This document shows, in pieces, positions 33,759 through 42,171 of a stretch of 64,000 nt of DNA. Both the position numbers and the translations under genes were made by a program. Under the pieces are notes generated by a model. It was not told the origin of the DNA. It did not search any database and worked only from the letters and a program-made list of their open reading frames with translations. The stretch comes from Amycolatopsis camponoti (lineage in GTDB: Bacteria > Actinomycetota > Actinomycetes > Mycobacteriales > Pseudonocardiaceae), in the NCBI RefSeq assembly GCF_902497555.1, contig NZ_CABVGP010000003.1, positions 2,065,841-2,129,840 on the forward strand, read 5' to 3'. Positions within the stretch are counted from its first letter, which is position 1; each line of letters opens with the position of its first letter.

Positions 33759-34649
33759 GTGAGCGCGGCGCGCGCGATCGGACTGGTGTTGGGCGTGGCG
33801 GCCGACGGCGCCCTCGGCGACCCGCGTCGCCGGCCCCCGGTGACGGCGTTCCGGCGGCTCGCGCAGGGCCCGGGCCTCGCGGTCGCGGGCGCCGCGGTGG
33901 CCGGCGGTCTCCTGCTCGAGCGCGCCGGCCGCGGCCGTCCGCTGGTGCAGGCGTCGGCGACGGCGGTGACGACGTGGGCGGTGCTCGGCGCGGCCGGCCT
34001 GGCCCTGCAGGGCACGGAGCTGGCGCGCGACCTCGAGGAGTCCCGCTTCGACCCGGCGCGGTCCACGCTGTCCGAGCTGGACCCGCGCGTGGCCGACGGC
34101 CTGGACCTGGTCGGGCTGTCCCGGGCCTCGGTGGAGACGCTGGCGGAGAACACGTCGGACGCGGTCGTGGCGCCCCTGGTCTGGGGCGCGGTGGCGGGGG
34201 TCCCGGGCCTGCTCGGCGCGCGGGCGGTGAGCCTGCTCCGCCGGTCACGCGTCGGACGGCAGGGCCACTGGGCGATCGACCGCCTCGACGAGCTGGTCCA
34301 CCTGGTCCCGACCCGCATGGCGGCGGCCCTGACGGTCCTGGCGGCCCCGGTGGTCGGCGGCTCGGCGGGCGGCGCGTGGCGGGCCTGGCGCCGCGACACG
34401 ATCGCCCACCCGAGCCCCAACGCCGGCCGGGTGGAGGCGGCGTTCGCGGGGGCGCTGGAGGTCCGCGTCGGCGGGCGGACGGTGTACCCGCACGGGGTGG
34501 CGGAGCTGCCGGTGCTCGGGGTCGGGCGGAATCCGGACGCGGGGCACGTGACGCGGGCGGTGGAGCTGTCCCGGGTCGTCGGCTGGCTGGCCGCGGTGAC
34601 GTCGGTGGTTTTGGCCGTGGTGGCGGGTTTCCGGCGCCGCTCGCGCTGA
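33759..34649 (+). CDS. cobD: Adenosylcobinamide-phosphate synthase (CobD/CbiB)
   Basis: 296 residues from the GTG at 33759, preceded by CGGGGGG; an earlier in-frame start at 33699 gives an atypical extension. An integral membrane enzyme that attaches the aminopropanol arm to adenosylcobyric acid in B12 synthesis. Conserved motifs are VETLAENTSDAVVAPLVWG and HPSPNAGRVEAAFAGALEV, with GRNPDAGHV near the C-terminus and four to five TM segments. No other cobalamin genes are in the window. The order cobD, SURF1, ptpA is the one recalled for mycobacteria (Rv2236c-Rv2234). Confidence 0.92.
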   Translation: MSAARAIGLVLGVAADGALGDPRRRPPVTAFRRLAQGPGLAVAGAAVAGGLLLERAGRGRPLVQASATAVTTWAVLGAAGLALQGTELARDLEESRFDPARSTLSELDPRVADGLDLVGLSRASVETLAENTSDAVVAPLVWGAVAGVPGLLGARAVSLLRRSRVGRQGHWAIDRLDELVHLVPTRMAAALTVLAAPVVGGSAGGAWRAWRRDTIAHPSPNAGRVEAAFAGALEVRVGGRTVYPHGVAELPVLGVGRNPDAGHVTRAVELSRVVGWLAAVTSVVLAVVAGFRRRSR

Positions 34650-34713
34650 CGCTGTAACTCCTCCGCGTATCGACAGGCGTAGGCAACGCTTCGCAGAGAT
34701 ACGGGAGGATTTC

Positions 34714-35151
34714 GTGCGGTACAAGCACATTGCGGCGGGCGTGGTCGCCGCGAGCCTGGTCACCCTCGTCGTCACCGGCGGCACCGCCGAGGCCAAGCGG
34801 CGCTGCGGTCCCACCTACGAGCAGGACAAGTCCGGCAGCCTGGGCACGCCGTTCACGCTGAAGTCCAAGCACGACGACGACGGCCCCGGAGGGTCGTTCG
34901 TCGTGGGGGAGGAGTTCGAGATCCACACGAACGTCGCCGGCCAGACCTGGACCATCACCTTCGCCGACAACGGCCTGGTCTTCTTCACCGGCGACGACGT
35001 CTCGACGACCATGGGGATCCGGGAGCAGCACGCGACGGCCAACCAACCCGGCGTCACTCAGCACATGACCGCCGACGCGCTCAACCACACCACGGGCGAA
35101 ACCATCCACGGGTTCCTGGACGTGCTCCCGGTCCCGGCCTGCGGCGGCTGA
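34714..35151 (+). CDS. Small secreted protein of unknown function
   Basis: 145 residues from the GTG at 34714, with GGGAGG 6 nt upstream. A signal peptide (about 1-27, cleaved after GTAEA) leads to a mature protein of about 118 residues with two Cys (RRCGPT and PACGG at the ends) likely to form a disulfide. The domain is beta-rich (FVVGEEFEIHTNVAGQTWTI) and resembles a small Ig-like or lipocalin-sized fold. No family is recognised. It stands alone, upstream of a convergent terminator hairpin, and is inserted between cobD and SURF1 relative to mycobacteria. Confidence 0.7.
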   Translation: MRYKHIAAGVVAASLVTLVVTGGTAEAKRRCGPTYEQDKSGSLGTPFTLKSKHDDDGPGGSFVVGEEFEIHTNVAGQTWTITFADNGLVFFTGDDVSTTMGIREQHATANQPGVTQHMTADALNHTTGETIHGFLDVLPVPACGG

Positions 35152-35161
35152 CACGGACCGT

Positions 35162-35186
35162 CGGCGCGGCGGCTTCAGCCGCGCCG
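35162..35186. terminator. Bidirectional terminator hairpin
   Basis: CGGCGCGGC (35162-35170) pairs perfectly with GCCGCGCCG (35178-35186) around GGCTTCA. It lies between the convergent secreted-protein and PaiB-like genes and overlaps the last codons and stop of the latter. Confidence 0.65.
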
Positions 35187-35792
35187 GCGCAGCTGGGTCA
35201 ACGCCTCCGCGTCGAGCCGGCCGCCGCGGTCCGCCAACCGGGTGCCGATGCGGTCCCGGTCCGCCTCCGTCTTGTTCCCGCCGAACTTGAACTTCGCCCG
35301 CACGCCCGTGATCGTGAACTCGATCCCGCGGATCCCCGGCAGCAATCGCCGGTCCGGCGAGTCCGAAGCCGCGCTCACCGGCGCCCGCGCGCCGTCCGGC
35401 TCGAAGTGCCGCAGCTGCTTCTCCAGCAACGAAGCCTTCGAGTCCGGGTCGTCGACCAGCCGCACGTCGCCCTCGAGCTGGACCGTCGCGTAGTACGACG
35501 TCGGCACCCCGAACGCCGGGTCCGCGTCCGTGTTCCAGTCCGCGCGGATGTACGTGTAGTCGTCGACCACCGTCAGCAGCGCTCGCGGGTGTTCCTCCAG
35601 CAGGGGCCAGATCGGGTTCGGACGCGCCAGGTGCGTCACCACCGTGCGGTCGCCGTCGAACGCGAAGTGCGCCGGGGTCACCACCGGCAGGTCGCGGCCC
35701 GTGCCGCCGGCGATCAGCTGGCCGAAGTCGTGCGTGGACAGCCATTCGCGCCACTCCGCGTCCGAAGCGGCGTCCCAGGGGTGGATCAGCAT
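35175..35792 (-). CDS. PaiB-like FMN-binding protein
   Basis: 205 residues. It has the split-barrel flavin fold of the PaiB (FMN-binding negative transcriptional regulator) family: IHPWDAASDAEWREWL at the N-terminus, PVVTPAHFAFDGDRTVVTHL, a central YIRADWN and PTSYYATVQLEGDVRLVDD, and HFEPDGARAP. Despite the family name, many members are flavin- or haem-binding enzymes, not DNA-binding proteins, and no HTH is visible here. It is monocistronic, with only 50 nt to the SURF1 stop upstream on the same strand. Confidence 0.8.
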   Translation of the reverse strand: MLIHPWDAASDAEWREWLSTHDFGQLIAGGTGRDLPVVTPAHFAFDGDRTVVTHLARPNPIWPLLEEHPRALLTVVDDYTYIRADWNTDADPAFGVPTSYYATVQLEGDVRLVDDPDSKASLLEKQLRHFEPDGARAPVSAASDSPDRRLLPGIRGIEFTITGVRAKFKFGGNKTEADRDRIGTRLADRGGRLDAEALTQLRRRG

Positions 35793-35842
35793 GAGCCCAG
35801 TGTCACGCCGGCAAGTGGCCCCGAAGAAGGGCCAATTTCGAG

Positions 35843-36673
35843 CTACTTCTGATGGCCACTTTCGGCCAGCTCGTCCTCGGCCAGGATCTCCGCGACGGAC
35901 TTCCGCCGCGCAGGAGCCTCCCCGGAGACCAAAGCCCCACCCGGCTTCAGCTCACGCACCGTGAAGTACAGCCAGCCCAGCAGCGCCATCGCGCCGAACG
36001 CGATCCACTGCAGCGCGTACGACAGGAACGGCCCCGAGTCGGTCTGCGGCAGCGGCAGCGCGCCCAGCACACCGGGCTGATCGGTGTCGAGCTGGAAGTA
36101 CCCCGGCCGGATGTCGAGCTTCCCCGCCCGCGCGACCACCCGCGAATCGACGACGTAGCTCTGCAGCTGCCCGCCGGTCGACGCGTCGGCGAACGCGTCC
36201 CGGTTCTTCGGATCGGTCTCGTCCGCCCGCGCCCGGGCCGTCACGGAAACGATCCCGGCCGGCGGCGGCGCGTACGGCAGCACGCCGGACTTGCTGTCGA
36301 GCCGGACGTACCCGCGGTCGACCAGGACGACCGTGCCGTCGGTGGTCCGCATCGGCGTCAGCACCTCGAAGGCGCCCTCGCCCTGGACCGTCCGCAGCCG
36401 CGCGACGACTTCCTTGTCCGCGAGGTACTGGCCGGTGATCGAGACGAGGTGCCACTCCGTGTGCTGGTCGGGCGCGCTCCCCGGCGGCAGCAGCCGCGTC
36501 AGCGGCAGGGGCGGCGCGGTGAACGACGCCTCCAGCGCGGAGTTCTGCTGCTCGCGTTCGGCGTTGCGGCTGAACTGCCAGGGTGAAAGCAGCGTGAAGC
36601 AGCAGATGGCGAAGGTGAACACCACCACCGTCAGCGCCAGCCACCCGGGCTTGAGCAGGAACCGCAACCGCAC
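35843..36673 (-). CDS. SURF1 family cytochrome oxidase assembly protein
   Basis: 276 residues from the GTG at 36673 (codons to 36724 are not protein-like). SURF1 helps insert haem a into cytochrome c oxidase. Typical layout: TM1 (about 10-30, WLALTVVVFTFAICCFTLL), an extracytoplasmic domain with WHLVSITGQYLADKEVVARL and VLVDRGYVRLD, and TM2 (FLSYALQWIAFGAMALLGWL). A short cytoplasmic tail ends RRKSVAEILAEDE. It lies 60 bp downstream of ptpA on the same strand. Confidence 0.92.
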   Translation of the reverse strand: MRLRFLLKPGWLALTVVVFTFAICCFTLLSPWQFSRNAEREQQNSALEASFTAPPLPLTRLLPPGSAPDQHTEWHLVSITGQYLADKEVVARLRTVQGEGAFEVLTPMRTTDGTVVLVDRGYVRLDSKSGVLPYAPPPAGIVSVTARARADETDPKNRDAFADASTGGQLQSYVVDSRVVARAGKLDIRPGYFQLDTDQPGVLGALPLPQTDSGPFLSYALQWIAFGAMALLGWLYFTVRELKPGGALVSGEAPARRKSVAEILAEDELAESGHQK

Positions 36674-36733
36674 GCCACCACGGTAGGCGGTGCCCCGCCC
36701 GTGGCGCCCGCCGACCTCCGTCACCTGTGACTT

Positions 36734-37195
36734 CTACCCGCGCGAACGCACCCAATCCAGCAAACCGGGGACCGAGCGTTCGATCATGCCGAGGACGTCT
36801 TCGAAGCCGTCGTCACCGCCGTAGTAGGGGTCCGGGACTTCGGCGCCGCCGGGGGCCGACGGGTCGAACGACCGCAGCAGCCGCACCTTCGAGGGATCGT
36901 CGACGCGGGCGCGCAGGAACTCCGCGTGCCCGTCATCGGCGGCCAGCAGCAGATCGGCGGCGAGGTCTTCGTCCGACACCTCGGAGGCGACGTGCGCGGT
37001 GGGGTAGCCGTGCGCTTCGAGCGTGGCGCGGGCGCGCTTGTCGGCGGGCTCTCCGGCGTGCCAGCCCCCGGTACCGGAACTGGACACGCGCACCACGTCG
37101 CCGAGGCCGGCGTCCTCGAGGTGCGCGCGGAAGACGAGTTCCGCCATCGGGGAGCGGCAGATGTTGCCGGAGCAGACGAAGACGAGGTGCGTCAT
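36734..37195 (-). CDS. ptpA: Low molecular weight protein tyrosine phosphatase
   Basis: 153 residues. The catalytic P-loop is VCSGNICRSP, with nucleophile Cys8 and Arg14 (CX5R). The general-acid loop is DPYYG, with Asp122. It dephosphorylates phosphotyrosine; the substrate in this organism is unknown. The ATG is at 37195. It probably forms an operon with SURF1 and diverges from the Cys-rich peptide gene at 37312. Confidence 0.94.
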   Translation of the reverse strand: MTHLVFVCSGNICRSPMAELVFRAHLEDAGLGDVVRVSSSGTGGWHAGEPADKRARATLEAHGYPTAHVASEVSDEDLAADLLLAADDGHAEFLRARVDDPSKVRLLRSFDPSAPGGAEVPDPYYGGDDGFEDVLGMIERSVPGLLDWVRSRG

Positions 37196-37311
37196 TTCGC
37201 GAGCGTAACCGGCCGGTTCACCCGGTCACCCGCTCGCTCGGCGGTACCCGCTGCCCCGCGCCGCCACTTAGCGTCGTTCCCGCGAGGACGCGAACCGGAA
37301 GGAGAGCGATC

Positions 37312-37374
37312 ATGCACGGATGCTGCTCGAAGTGCACCGGTCAGGGCTGCGGCTGCTGCGGCAACTGCAACTGA
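37312..37374 (+). CDS. 20-residue Cys-rich peptide
   Basis: A short gene with an excellent ribosome site (GGAAGGAGAGCGATC before the ATG). It encodes 20 residues, seven of them Cys (positions 4, 5, 8, 13, 15, 16 and 19), with Gly spacers. The CC, CxC and CxxC arrangement fits metal binding like a miniature metallothionein or iron-sulfur/zinc ligand; there is no signal peptide. It is followed within 10 nt by a strong hairpin, so it is a self-contained transcription unit. It could also be a redox peptide or peptide precursor. Translation is inferred only from signals; no family is known to me. Confidence 0.6.
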   Translation: MHGCCSKCTGQGCGCCGNCN

Positions 37375-37379
37375 CGCTC

Positions 37380-37424
37380 CGCCCCGGCGCTCACGGCGGC
37401 GGTGGTGGACCCGCCGCCGGGGCG
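37380..37424 (+). terminator. Terminator hairpin after the Cys-rich peptide
   Basis: CGCCCCGGCG (37380-37389) pairs with CGCCGGGGCG (37415-37424). The interval contains further complementary GGCGGCGG/CCGCCGCC, giving alternative stems. Its position just after the small gene supports a monocistronic unit. Confidence 0.6.
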
Positions 37425-37553
37425 CCACTAACGGGTGATGCACGTCGCTGTGGGACCGAAGCTGGGACCTAAGCCGGGACCCAGCCGGAGATCACCGCGT
37501 AGCGCACCGCCAGCACTCGCGGGGCTCGCGCCCGTACATGCGAAGATCCCCCG

Positions 37554-38375
37554 GTGCCCGCGCTTTCCGAAATCATCACCGTCCTGGAGCAGGCCTACCC
37601 GCCCGCGCTCGCCGAGTCGTGGGACGCCGTCGGCCTCGTCTGCGGCGACCCCGCCGAGCCCGTCACGCGGGTGCTGTTCTGCGTCGACCCGGTCGCCGAG
37701 ACCGTCGACGAGGCCGCCGACCTCGGCGCGCAGCTGATCGTCGCGCACCACCCGCTGCTGCTGCGCGGCGTGCACGGCGTCGCCGCCGACACCGCCAAGG
37801 GCTCGCTGGTGCACCGGATGATCCGCACCGGCATCGCGCTCTACTGCGCGCACACCAACGCCGACTCCGCCGACCCCGGCGTCTCCGACGCGCTCGCGCA
37901 GGCGATCGGGCTGCGCGTGACCGGCCCGCTGGCGCCCAACGAAGACGGCGTCACCGGCATCGGCCGGATCGGCGAGCTGCCCGAGGCCGAGCCGTTCGCG
38001 ACGTTCGTCCAGCGCGTCGCCGAGGCCCTGCCCGCGACCGTGCCGGGCGTGCTCGGCGCGGGCGACCCGGACCGCCCGATCCGCACCGTCGCCGTCTCCG
38101 GCGGCGCCGGGGACTCCTACCTGAAGCAGGCCACCGCGGCCGGCGTCGACGCCTTCGTCACCGCCGACCTGCGGCATCACCCCGCCGGTGAGCACCTCGC
38201 GAACCCGGGCGCGGTGCCCGCACTGGTCGGGCTGACCCACTGGGCCAGCGAATGGCCCTGGTGCGGGCAAGCCTCGCTGGTCGTGGCGCAGGCGTTTGCG
38301 GGTAACGTCGACACCTACGTCTCCACGCGGTGCACCGACCCGTGGAACGTCCGCGCCGAGCGCACATCGATTTAG
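37554..38375 (+). CDS. Nif3-like dinuclear metal centre protein
   Basis: 273 residues from the GTG at 37554. NIF3/YbgI-type protein that forms a toroidal hexamer with a di-metal site; suggested GTP cyclohydrolase- or hydrolase-like roles remain unsettled. Metal ligands are in IVAHHPLLLRGVHG (HH), CAHTNADSA (H and D) and, near the C-terminus, the substituted segment VGLTHWASEWPW. DAVGLVCGD at the N-terminus is conserved. It is the first gene of a three-gene operon (Nif3, zinc ribbon, RNase H-phosphatase), as recalled for Rv2230c-Rv2228c. Confidence 0.9.
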   Translation: MPALSEIITVLEQAYPPALAESWDAVGLVCGDPAEPVTRVLFCVDPVAETVDEAADLGAQLIVAHHPLLLRGVHGVAADTAKGSLVHRMIRTGIALYCAHTNADSADPGVSDALAQAIGLRVTGPLAPNEDGVTGIGRIGELPEAEPFATFVQRVAEALPATVPGVLGAGDPDRPIRTVAVSGGAGDSYLKQATAAGVDAFVTADLRHHPAGEHLANPGAVPALVGLTHWASEWPWCGQASLVVAQAFAGNVDTYVSTRCTDPWNVRAERTSI

Positions 38376-38384
38376 AGGAGCACC

Positions 38385-39122
38385 GTGAAGGCCGAACCCG
38401 CCGTGCAGCGCCAGTTGCTCGAGCTCGCCAAGGTGGACGCCGAGCTCTCGCGCACCGCGCACCGCCGCCGCACCCTGCCCGAGCTGGCCGAGATCGACGC
38501 GGGGGAGAAGACGGCCCGCGAGCGCCGTGACGCGCTCGTGTCGGTGGAGACCGCCGCGTCCGACCTCGACCGGGAGGTGGCCCGGCAGGAGAAGGAGATC
38601 GAGTCGGTCCGCGCCCGCGAGGACCGAGACCGCAAGCTCCTCGCGTCCGGCTCGGTGAACTCGAAGCAGATGACCGACATCGAGCACGAGCTGCAGACCC
38701 TGCAGCGCCGGCAGAGCGCGCTCGAAGACGACCTGCTGGAGCTGATGGAGCAGCGCGAGGCCCTCGGCCTGGACGCGCAGCGCACCGGCGCCGAGGTCGA
38801 CAAGGCCGAGGCCGAGGTCGCCGCCGCGGTCGCCCGCCGCGACGAGGCGTTCAAGGATCTCGACACCACCCGCGCGCGCCGCGAAGAAGACCGCGCGAAG
38901 CTGCTGCCGCGCTTCCCGGAGCCGCTGCTCAAGCTGTACGAGCGCGTCCGTGAGCAGAAGGGCATCGGCGCCGCGCTGCTGCGGGCCCGCCGCTGCGGCG
39001 CGTGCCAGCTGGAGATGGACCGCAACACGATCGCCGAGATCAAGGCCGCGCCGGAGGACGACGTCATCCAGTGCGAGAACTGCGGCGCGGTGCTGGTCCG
39101 GACCATGGAGTCGGGTCTGTGA
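38385..39122 (+). CDS. Coiled-coil protein with C4 zinc ribbon
   Basis: 245 residues from the GTG at 38385, with TTAGAGGAG upstream. Residues about 5-180 form a long antiparallel coiled coil rich in Glu, Arg and Leu (LLELAKVDAELSRTAHRR, then VARQEKEIESVRAREDRD). The C-terminus is a zinc ribbon, RRCGACQLEM followed by IQCENCGAVLVR, giving CxxC-CxxC. Homologues are ubiquitous in actinobacteria next to Nif3 and RNase H genes; a nucleic-acid link is suspected. The stop overlaps the next start (GTGA). Confidence 0.9.
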   Translation: MKAEPAVQRQLLELAKVDAELSRTAHRRRTLPELAEIDAGEKTARERRDALVSVETAASDLDREVARQEKEIESVRAREDRDRKLLASGSVNSKQMTDIEHELQTLQRRQSALEDDLLELMEQREALGLDAQRTGAEVDKAEAEVAAAVARRDEAFKDLDTTRARREEDRAKLLPRFPEPLLKLYERVREQKGIGAALLRARRCGACQLEMDRNTIAEIKAAPEDDVIQCENCGAVLVRTMESGL

Positions 39123-40243
39123 CGTCGCACGTGGTCGTCGAAGCGGACGGGGGCTCCCGGGGTAACCCGGGCCCGGCCGGCTACGGCGCGGTCGTCAAGG
39201 ACGCCGCCACCGACGAGGTCCTGGCCGAGCGCAAGGAAAGCCTCGGCGTCGTCACCAACAACGTCGCCGAGTACAACGGCCTGATCGCCGGGCTGGCCGC
39301 CGCGGCCGAGCTCGGTGCGTCCACTGTGGACGTCCGGATGGACTCGAAGCTCGTCGTCGAGCAGATGTCCGGGCGCTGGAAGATCAAGCACCCGGACATG
39401 CAGCCGCTGGCGGAACGAGCCAAGGAGCTGGCCGCCGGTTTCTCCCGCGTCGAGTACGAGTGGATCCCGCGGGCGCAGAACTCCCACGCCGACCGGCTGG
39501 CCAACGAAGCGATGGACGCGGCCACCGGCAAGCCCGCCGCCGGGAAGCCCGCCCCGAAGCTCCCGACCCGACGGCCCGACCGCGCGACGGTGGCCTGGAC
39601 CGGTGCGAAGGGCACCCCGACCCGGCTGCTCCTGCTGCGCCACGGCCAGACGGAGATGTCGGCGCTGCGCCGCTACTCCGGCCGCGGTGACGTCCCGCTG
39701 ACCGAGCTGGGCCGATCGCAGGCCGCCGCGGCGGCGAAGCGGCTGGCCGCGACCGACGGCCTGGTCGTCGACGGCGAGAGCGTCCCGATCATCTCCTCGC
39801 CGCTCACCCGCACCAAGCAGACCGCGCAGGCCGTCGCCGACGCGCTCGGCGGGCGCGTCGAGACCCACCCCGGCCTCATCGAGACCGACTTCGGCGACTG
39901 GGAAGGCCTGACGTTCGCCGAAGCGGCGGAGCGCGACCCCGAGCTCCACGGTTCGTGGCTGGGCGACAGCGCGGTGCCGCCGCCCGGCGGGGAGAGCTTC
40001 GACGTCGTCCACCGGCGCGTCCGCAAGGCCCGCGACGAGCTGATCGCCGAGCACGGCGGGAAGACGTTGGTGCTGGTCAGCCACGTGACGCCGATCAAGA
40101 CGCTGCTCCGGATGGGGCTCGACGCCGGCCCGCAGCTGCTGTTCCGGCTGCACCTCGATCTGGCGTCGCTGTCGATCGTCGAGTTCTACCCGGACGGGAA
40201 CGCTTCGGTGCGGCTGGTCAACGACACCTCGCACCTGACCTGA
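39119..40243 (+). CDS. Bifunctional RNase HI / CobC-type acid phosphatase
   Basis: 374 residues from the GTG at 39119. The N-terminal RNase HI domain has the catalytic carboxylates Asp10 (VEADGGSRGNPGPAGYG), Glu51 (NNVAEYNG), Asp75 (RMDSKLVVEQM) and Asp125 (NSHADRLANEAM). A Lys/Pro/Ala linker (about 137-158) leads to a histidine phosphatase domain with LLLLRHGQTE (His175) and LVSHVTPIKTLL. The fusion matches mycobacterial Rv2228c, which degrades RNA in RNA-DNA hybrids and has alpha-ribazole phosphatase activity. The phosphatase part may serve cobalamin synthesis, consistent with cobD nearby. Confidence 0.94.
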   Translation: MTSHVVVEADGGSRGNPGPAGYGAVVKDAATDEVLAERKESLGVVTNNVAEYNGLIAGLAAAAELGASTVDVRMDSKLVVEQMSGRWKIKHPDMQPLAERAKELAAGFSRVEYEWIPRAQNSHADRLANEAMDAATGKPAAGKPAPKLPTRRPDRATVAWTGAKGTPTRLLLLRHGQTEMSALRRYSGRGDVPLTELGRSQAAAAAKRLAATDGLVVDGESVPIISSPLTRTKQTAQAVADALGGRVETHPGLIETDFGDWEGLTFAEAAERDPELHGSWLGDSAVPPPGGESFDVVHRRVRKARDELIAEHGGKTLVLVSHVTPIKTLLRMGLDAGPQLLFRLHLDLASLSIVEFYPDGNASVRLVNDTSHLT

Positions 40244-40427
40244 CCGCCGCAAATGTGGGGTGGATCACGCTCAATGCCGACGCGTGCCGGACCCCCGATG
40301 GGGTATTGGCTACAGTGTCTCGACCGCGTCGCCGCGGTGGCGGGTCCGGCCTCGGGCGCGCTTCATGGGGCGCCAGCTCGTGCGTATCCCACCGGCAGAG
40401 GCCTGCGGGCGGAACAGTGACGAGGAA

Positions 40428-42170
40428 ATGACGGCTAGCGCACTCACCGAGACCTCCCCGAGCGACGTCCCCGAGGAGCCCACGCCCGTGACGACCACGC
40501 GGGGCTGGGGCGCGCGGCTGGCGCCGGTGCTGGCCGTCCTGGCGGGAATGGCCGCCGTGGCGGTCCACGCCACCCGCTACGGCCACTGGATCGTCGACGA
40601 CGCCGCCATCACCTTCTCCTACGCCCGCAGCTTCGCCGACGGCCTCGGCCCGGTGCTGCAGCCGGGCGCCCCGCCGGTCGAGGGCTTCTCCGACCCGACG
40701 TGGATGGTGCTGCTCGGCGTCGGCAAGCTCGTCGGCCTGTTCGACCACGGCCTGCTGTTCGGCCTCCCGGACTACGTGCTGTTCCCGAAGGCGCTGGGCC
40801 TGCTCTTCACCGGCGGCATCCTGACGGCGTGCTACATCGCCGCGAAGCAGATCTTCACGCGCTTCGCCTGGCTGGTCACGCTGGTCGTGGGCCTGACGCT
40901 GGCGACGATCCCGTCGTTCGTCATCTGGGTCGTGTCCGGCCTGGAGAACTCGCTGTTCGCCTTCGTGGTCGTCACGCTGGCCGTGACGCTGTTCGTCTCG
41001 GTCAAGCGCGACAAGCTGCTGACGCCGAAGGTCGCGCTCTGGGCGGGCGTCCTGGTCGCGTTCGCCGCGCTGACCCGGCCGGAAGGCCTGATCTACGCGG
41101 GCGCGTACCCGCTGGCGGCGCTGCTCTTGCTGCGCGGCGGCCTGTTCTGGAAGAGCTTCCGCCTGGCCCTGCTGTCGGTGGCGGCGTTCGCCGTGCCGTT
41201 CGGCGCGTACGTCGTCTGGCGGCACTCGGAGTTCGGGCGGCTGCTGGCCAACCCGTCGGTCGCCAAGCAGCAGGGGCTGCCCGGCTTCGACGCCTTGAAG
41301 CGGCCCTTCGAGCTGGCCGGCTACGCGGGCTGGGCCGGGGTGGTCCTGCTCGCGCTGGTGATCGCGTTCGCGCTGGTCAAGGCGCCGTGGCGGCGTCCGC
41401 TGATCGCGCTGCTGGTGCCGCTGGCGCTGGGGATCATCGCGTACGGCGTGATGGTCGCCGACTGGATGTACCAGCACCGGTTCGCCAGCCCGATCTGGCC
41501 GCTGGCCGTCATCGCCGGCACGCTCTCGGCGGGTGAGCTGCTCAAGCACCGCCGGGCGCTCCTGCGGATCGGGATCGTCGTGGTGCTGGTGGGGGCGTTC
41601 GTCCCGTCGGCGATCGGGTTCGCGCAGGCCGCGGACAAGTTCGCGAAGAGCCCGAACATCACCGCGTGCCTGGTGGCGGACCGCTTCGGCCGCGGCTTCA
41701 ACACGTACGCGGACATCCTGGGCATCCAGAAGGCGTCCCTGCTGCTGCCGGACCTCGGCGGCTCGTCGATGACCAGCCGGCTCGAGCTCGTCGACATGGC
41801 CGGCCTGGTCAACAAGCCGATCGCCGACCTGGTGCACGACAACGACCTGGCCGGTCTGCGGAACTACGTGTTCGACACGGTGAAGCCGACGTTCATCCAC
41901 TCCTGGGGCCCGTGGGCCGCGGGCAACGGCATCGCGCTGGACCCGCGCCTGGACCGCGACTACGTGCTGATCTACAGCTCGCCGATCGAGGGCCTGCGCA
42001 ACGGCGACTGGGTGCGCAAGGACGCGGCGACGGACCCGGCGAAGCTCAAGGCGGCGCAGGACTACGCGGCGAAGACGATCCCGGCCGTGGCGGCGGACCG
42101 CTTCGGCGGCCCGCTCGACGACTGCGGCGCGACGATGAAGCCGGGCCAGACGATCACGATGCCCGGCTGA
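40428..42170 (+). CDS. GT-C-type membrane glycosyltransferase, probable
   Basis: 580 residues from the ATG at 40428 (GACGAGG upstream); an in-frame ATG at 40365 is possible. About ten TM helices are followed by a soluble extracytoplasmic C-terminal domain of roughly 170 residues. The first outside loop carries HWIVDDAAITFSYARSFADG with an Asp pair (57-58) and PPVEGFSDPTW. This pattern resembles polyprenyl-phosphate-dependent arabinofuranosyl- and mannosyltransferases of the actinobacterial envelope. It is possibly an AftB-like enzyme, but I cannot assign donor or acceptor. A candidate -10 element (TACAGT) lies at 40311. The stop is 1 nt from the convergent transporter stop. Confidence 0.72.
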   Translation: MTASALTETSPSDVPEEPTPVTTTRGWGARLAPVLAVLAGMAAVAVHATRYGHWIVDDAAITFSYARSFADGLGPVLQPGAPPVEGFSDPTWMVLLGVGKLVGLFDHGLLFGLPDYVLFPKALGLLFTGGILTACYIAAKQIFTRFAWLVTLVVGLTLATIPSFVIWVVSGLENSLFAFVVVTLAVTLFVSVKRDKLLTPKVALWAGVLVAFAALTRPEGLIYAGAYPLAALLLLRGGLFWKSFRLALLSVAAFAVPFGAYVVWRHSEFGRLLANPSVAKQQGLPGFDALKRPFELAGYAGWAGVVLLALVIAFALVKAPWRRPLIALLVPLALGIIAYGVMVADWMYQHRFASPIWPLAVIAGTLSAGELLKHRRALLRIGIVVVLVGAFVPSAIGFAQAADKFAKSPNITACLVADRFGRGFNTYADILGIQKASLLLPDLGGSSMTSRLELVDMAGLVNKPIADLVHDNDLAGLRNYVFDTVKPTFIHSWGPWAAGNGIALDPRLDRDYVLIYSSPIEGLRNGDWVRKDAATDPAKLKAAQDYAAKTIPAVAADRFGGPLDDCGATMKPGQTITMPG

Positions 42171-42171
42171 C

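Noticed and set aside
37435..37737. Plus-strand frame starting with Gly-Pro-Lys-Leu repeats upstream of the Nif3-like gene
   Set aside because: The repeat is a 12-bp tandem triplication (GGGACC-type) in the leader; the frame then runs out of phase through the Nif3-like gene with low-complexity Ser/Pro/Arg content.
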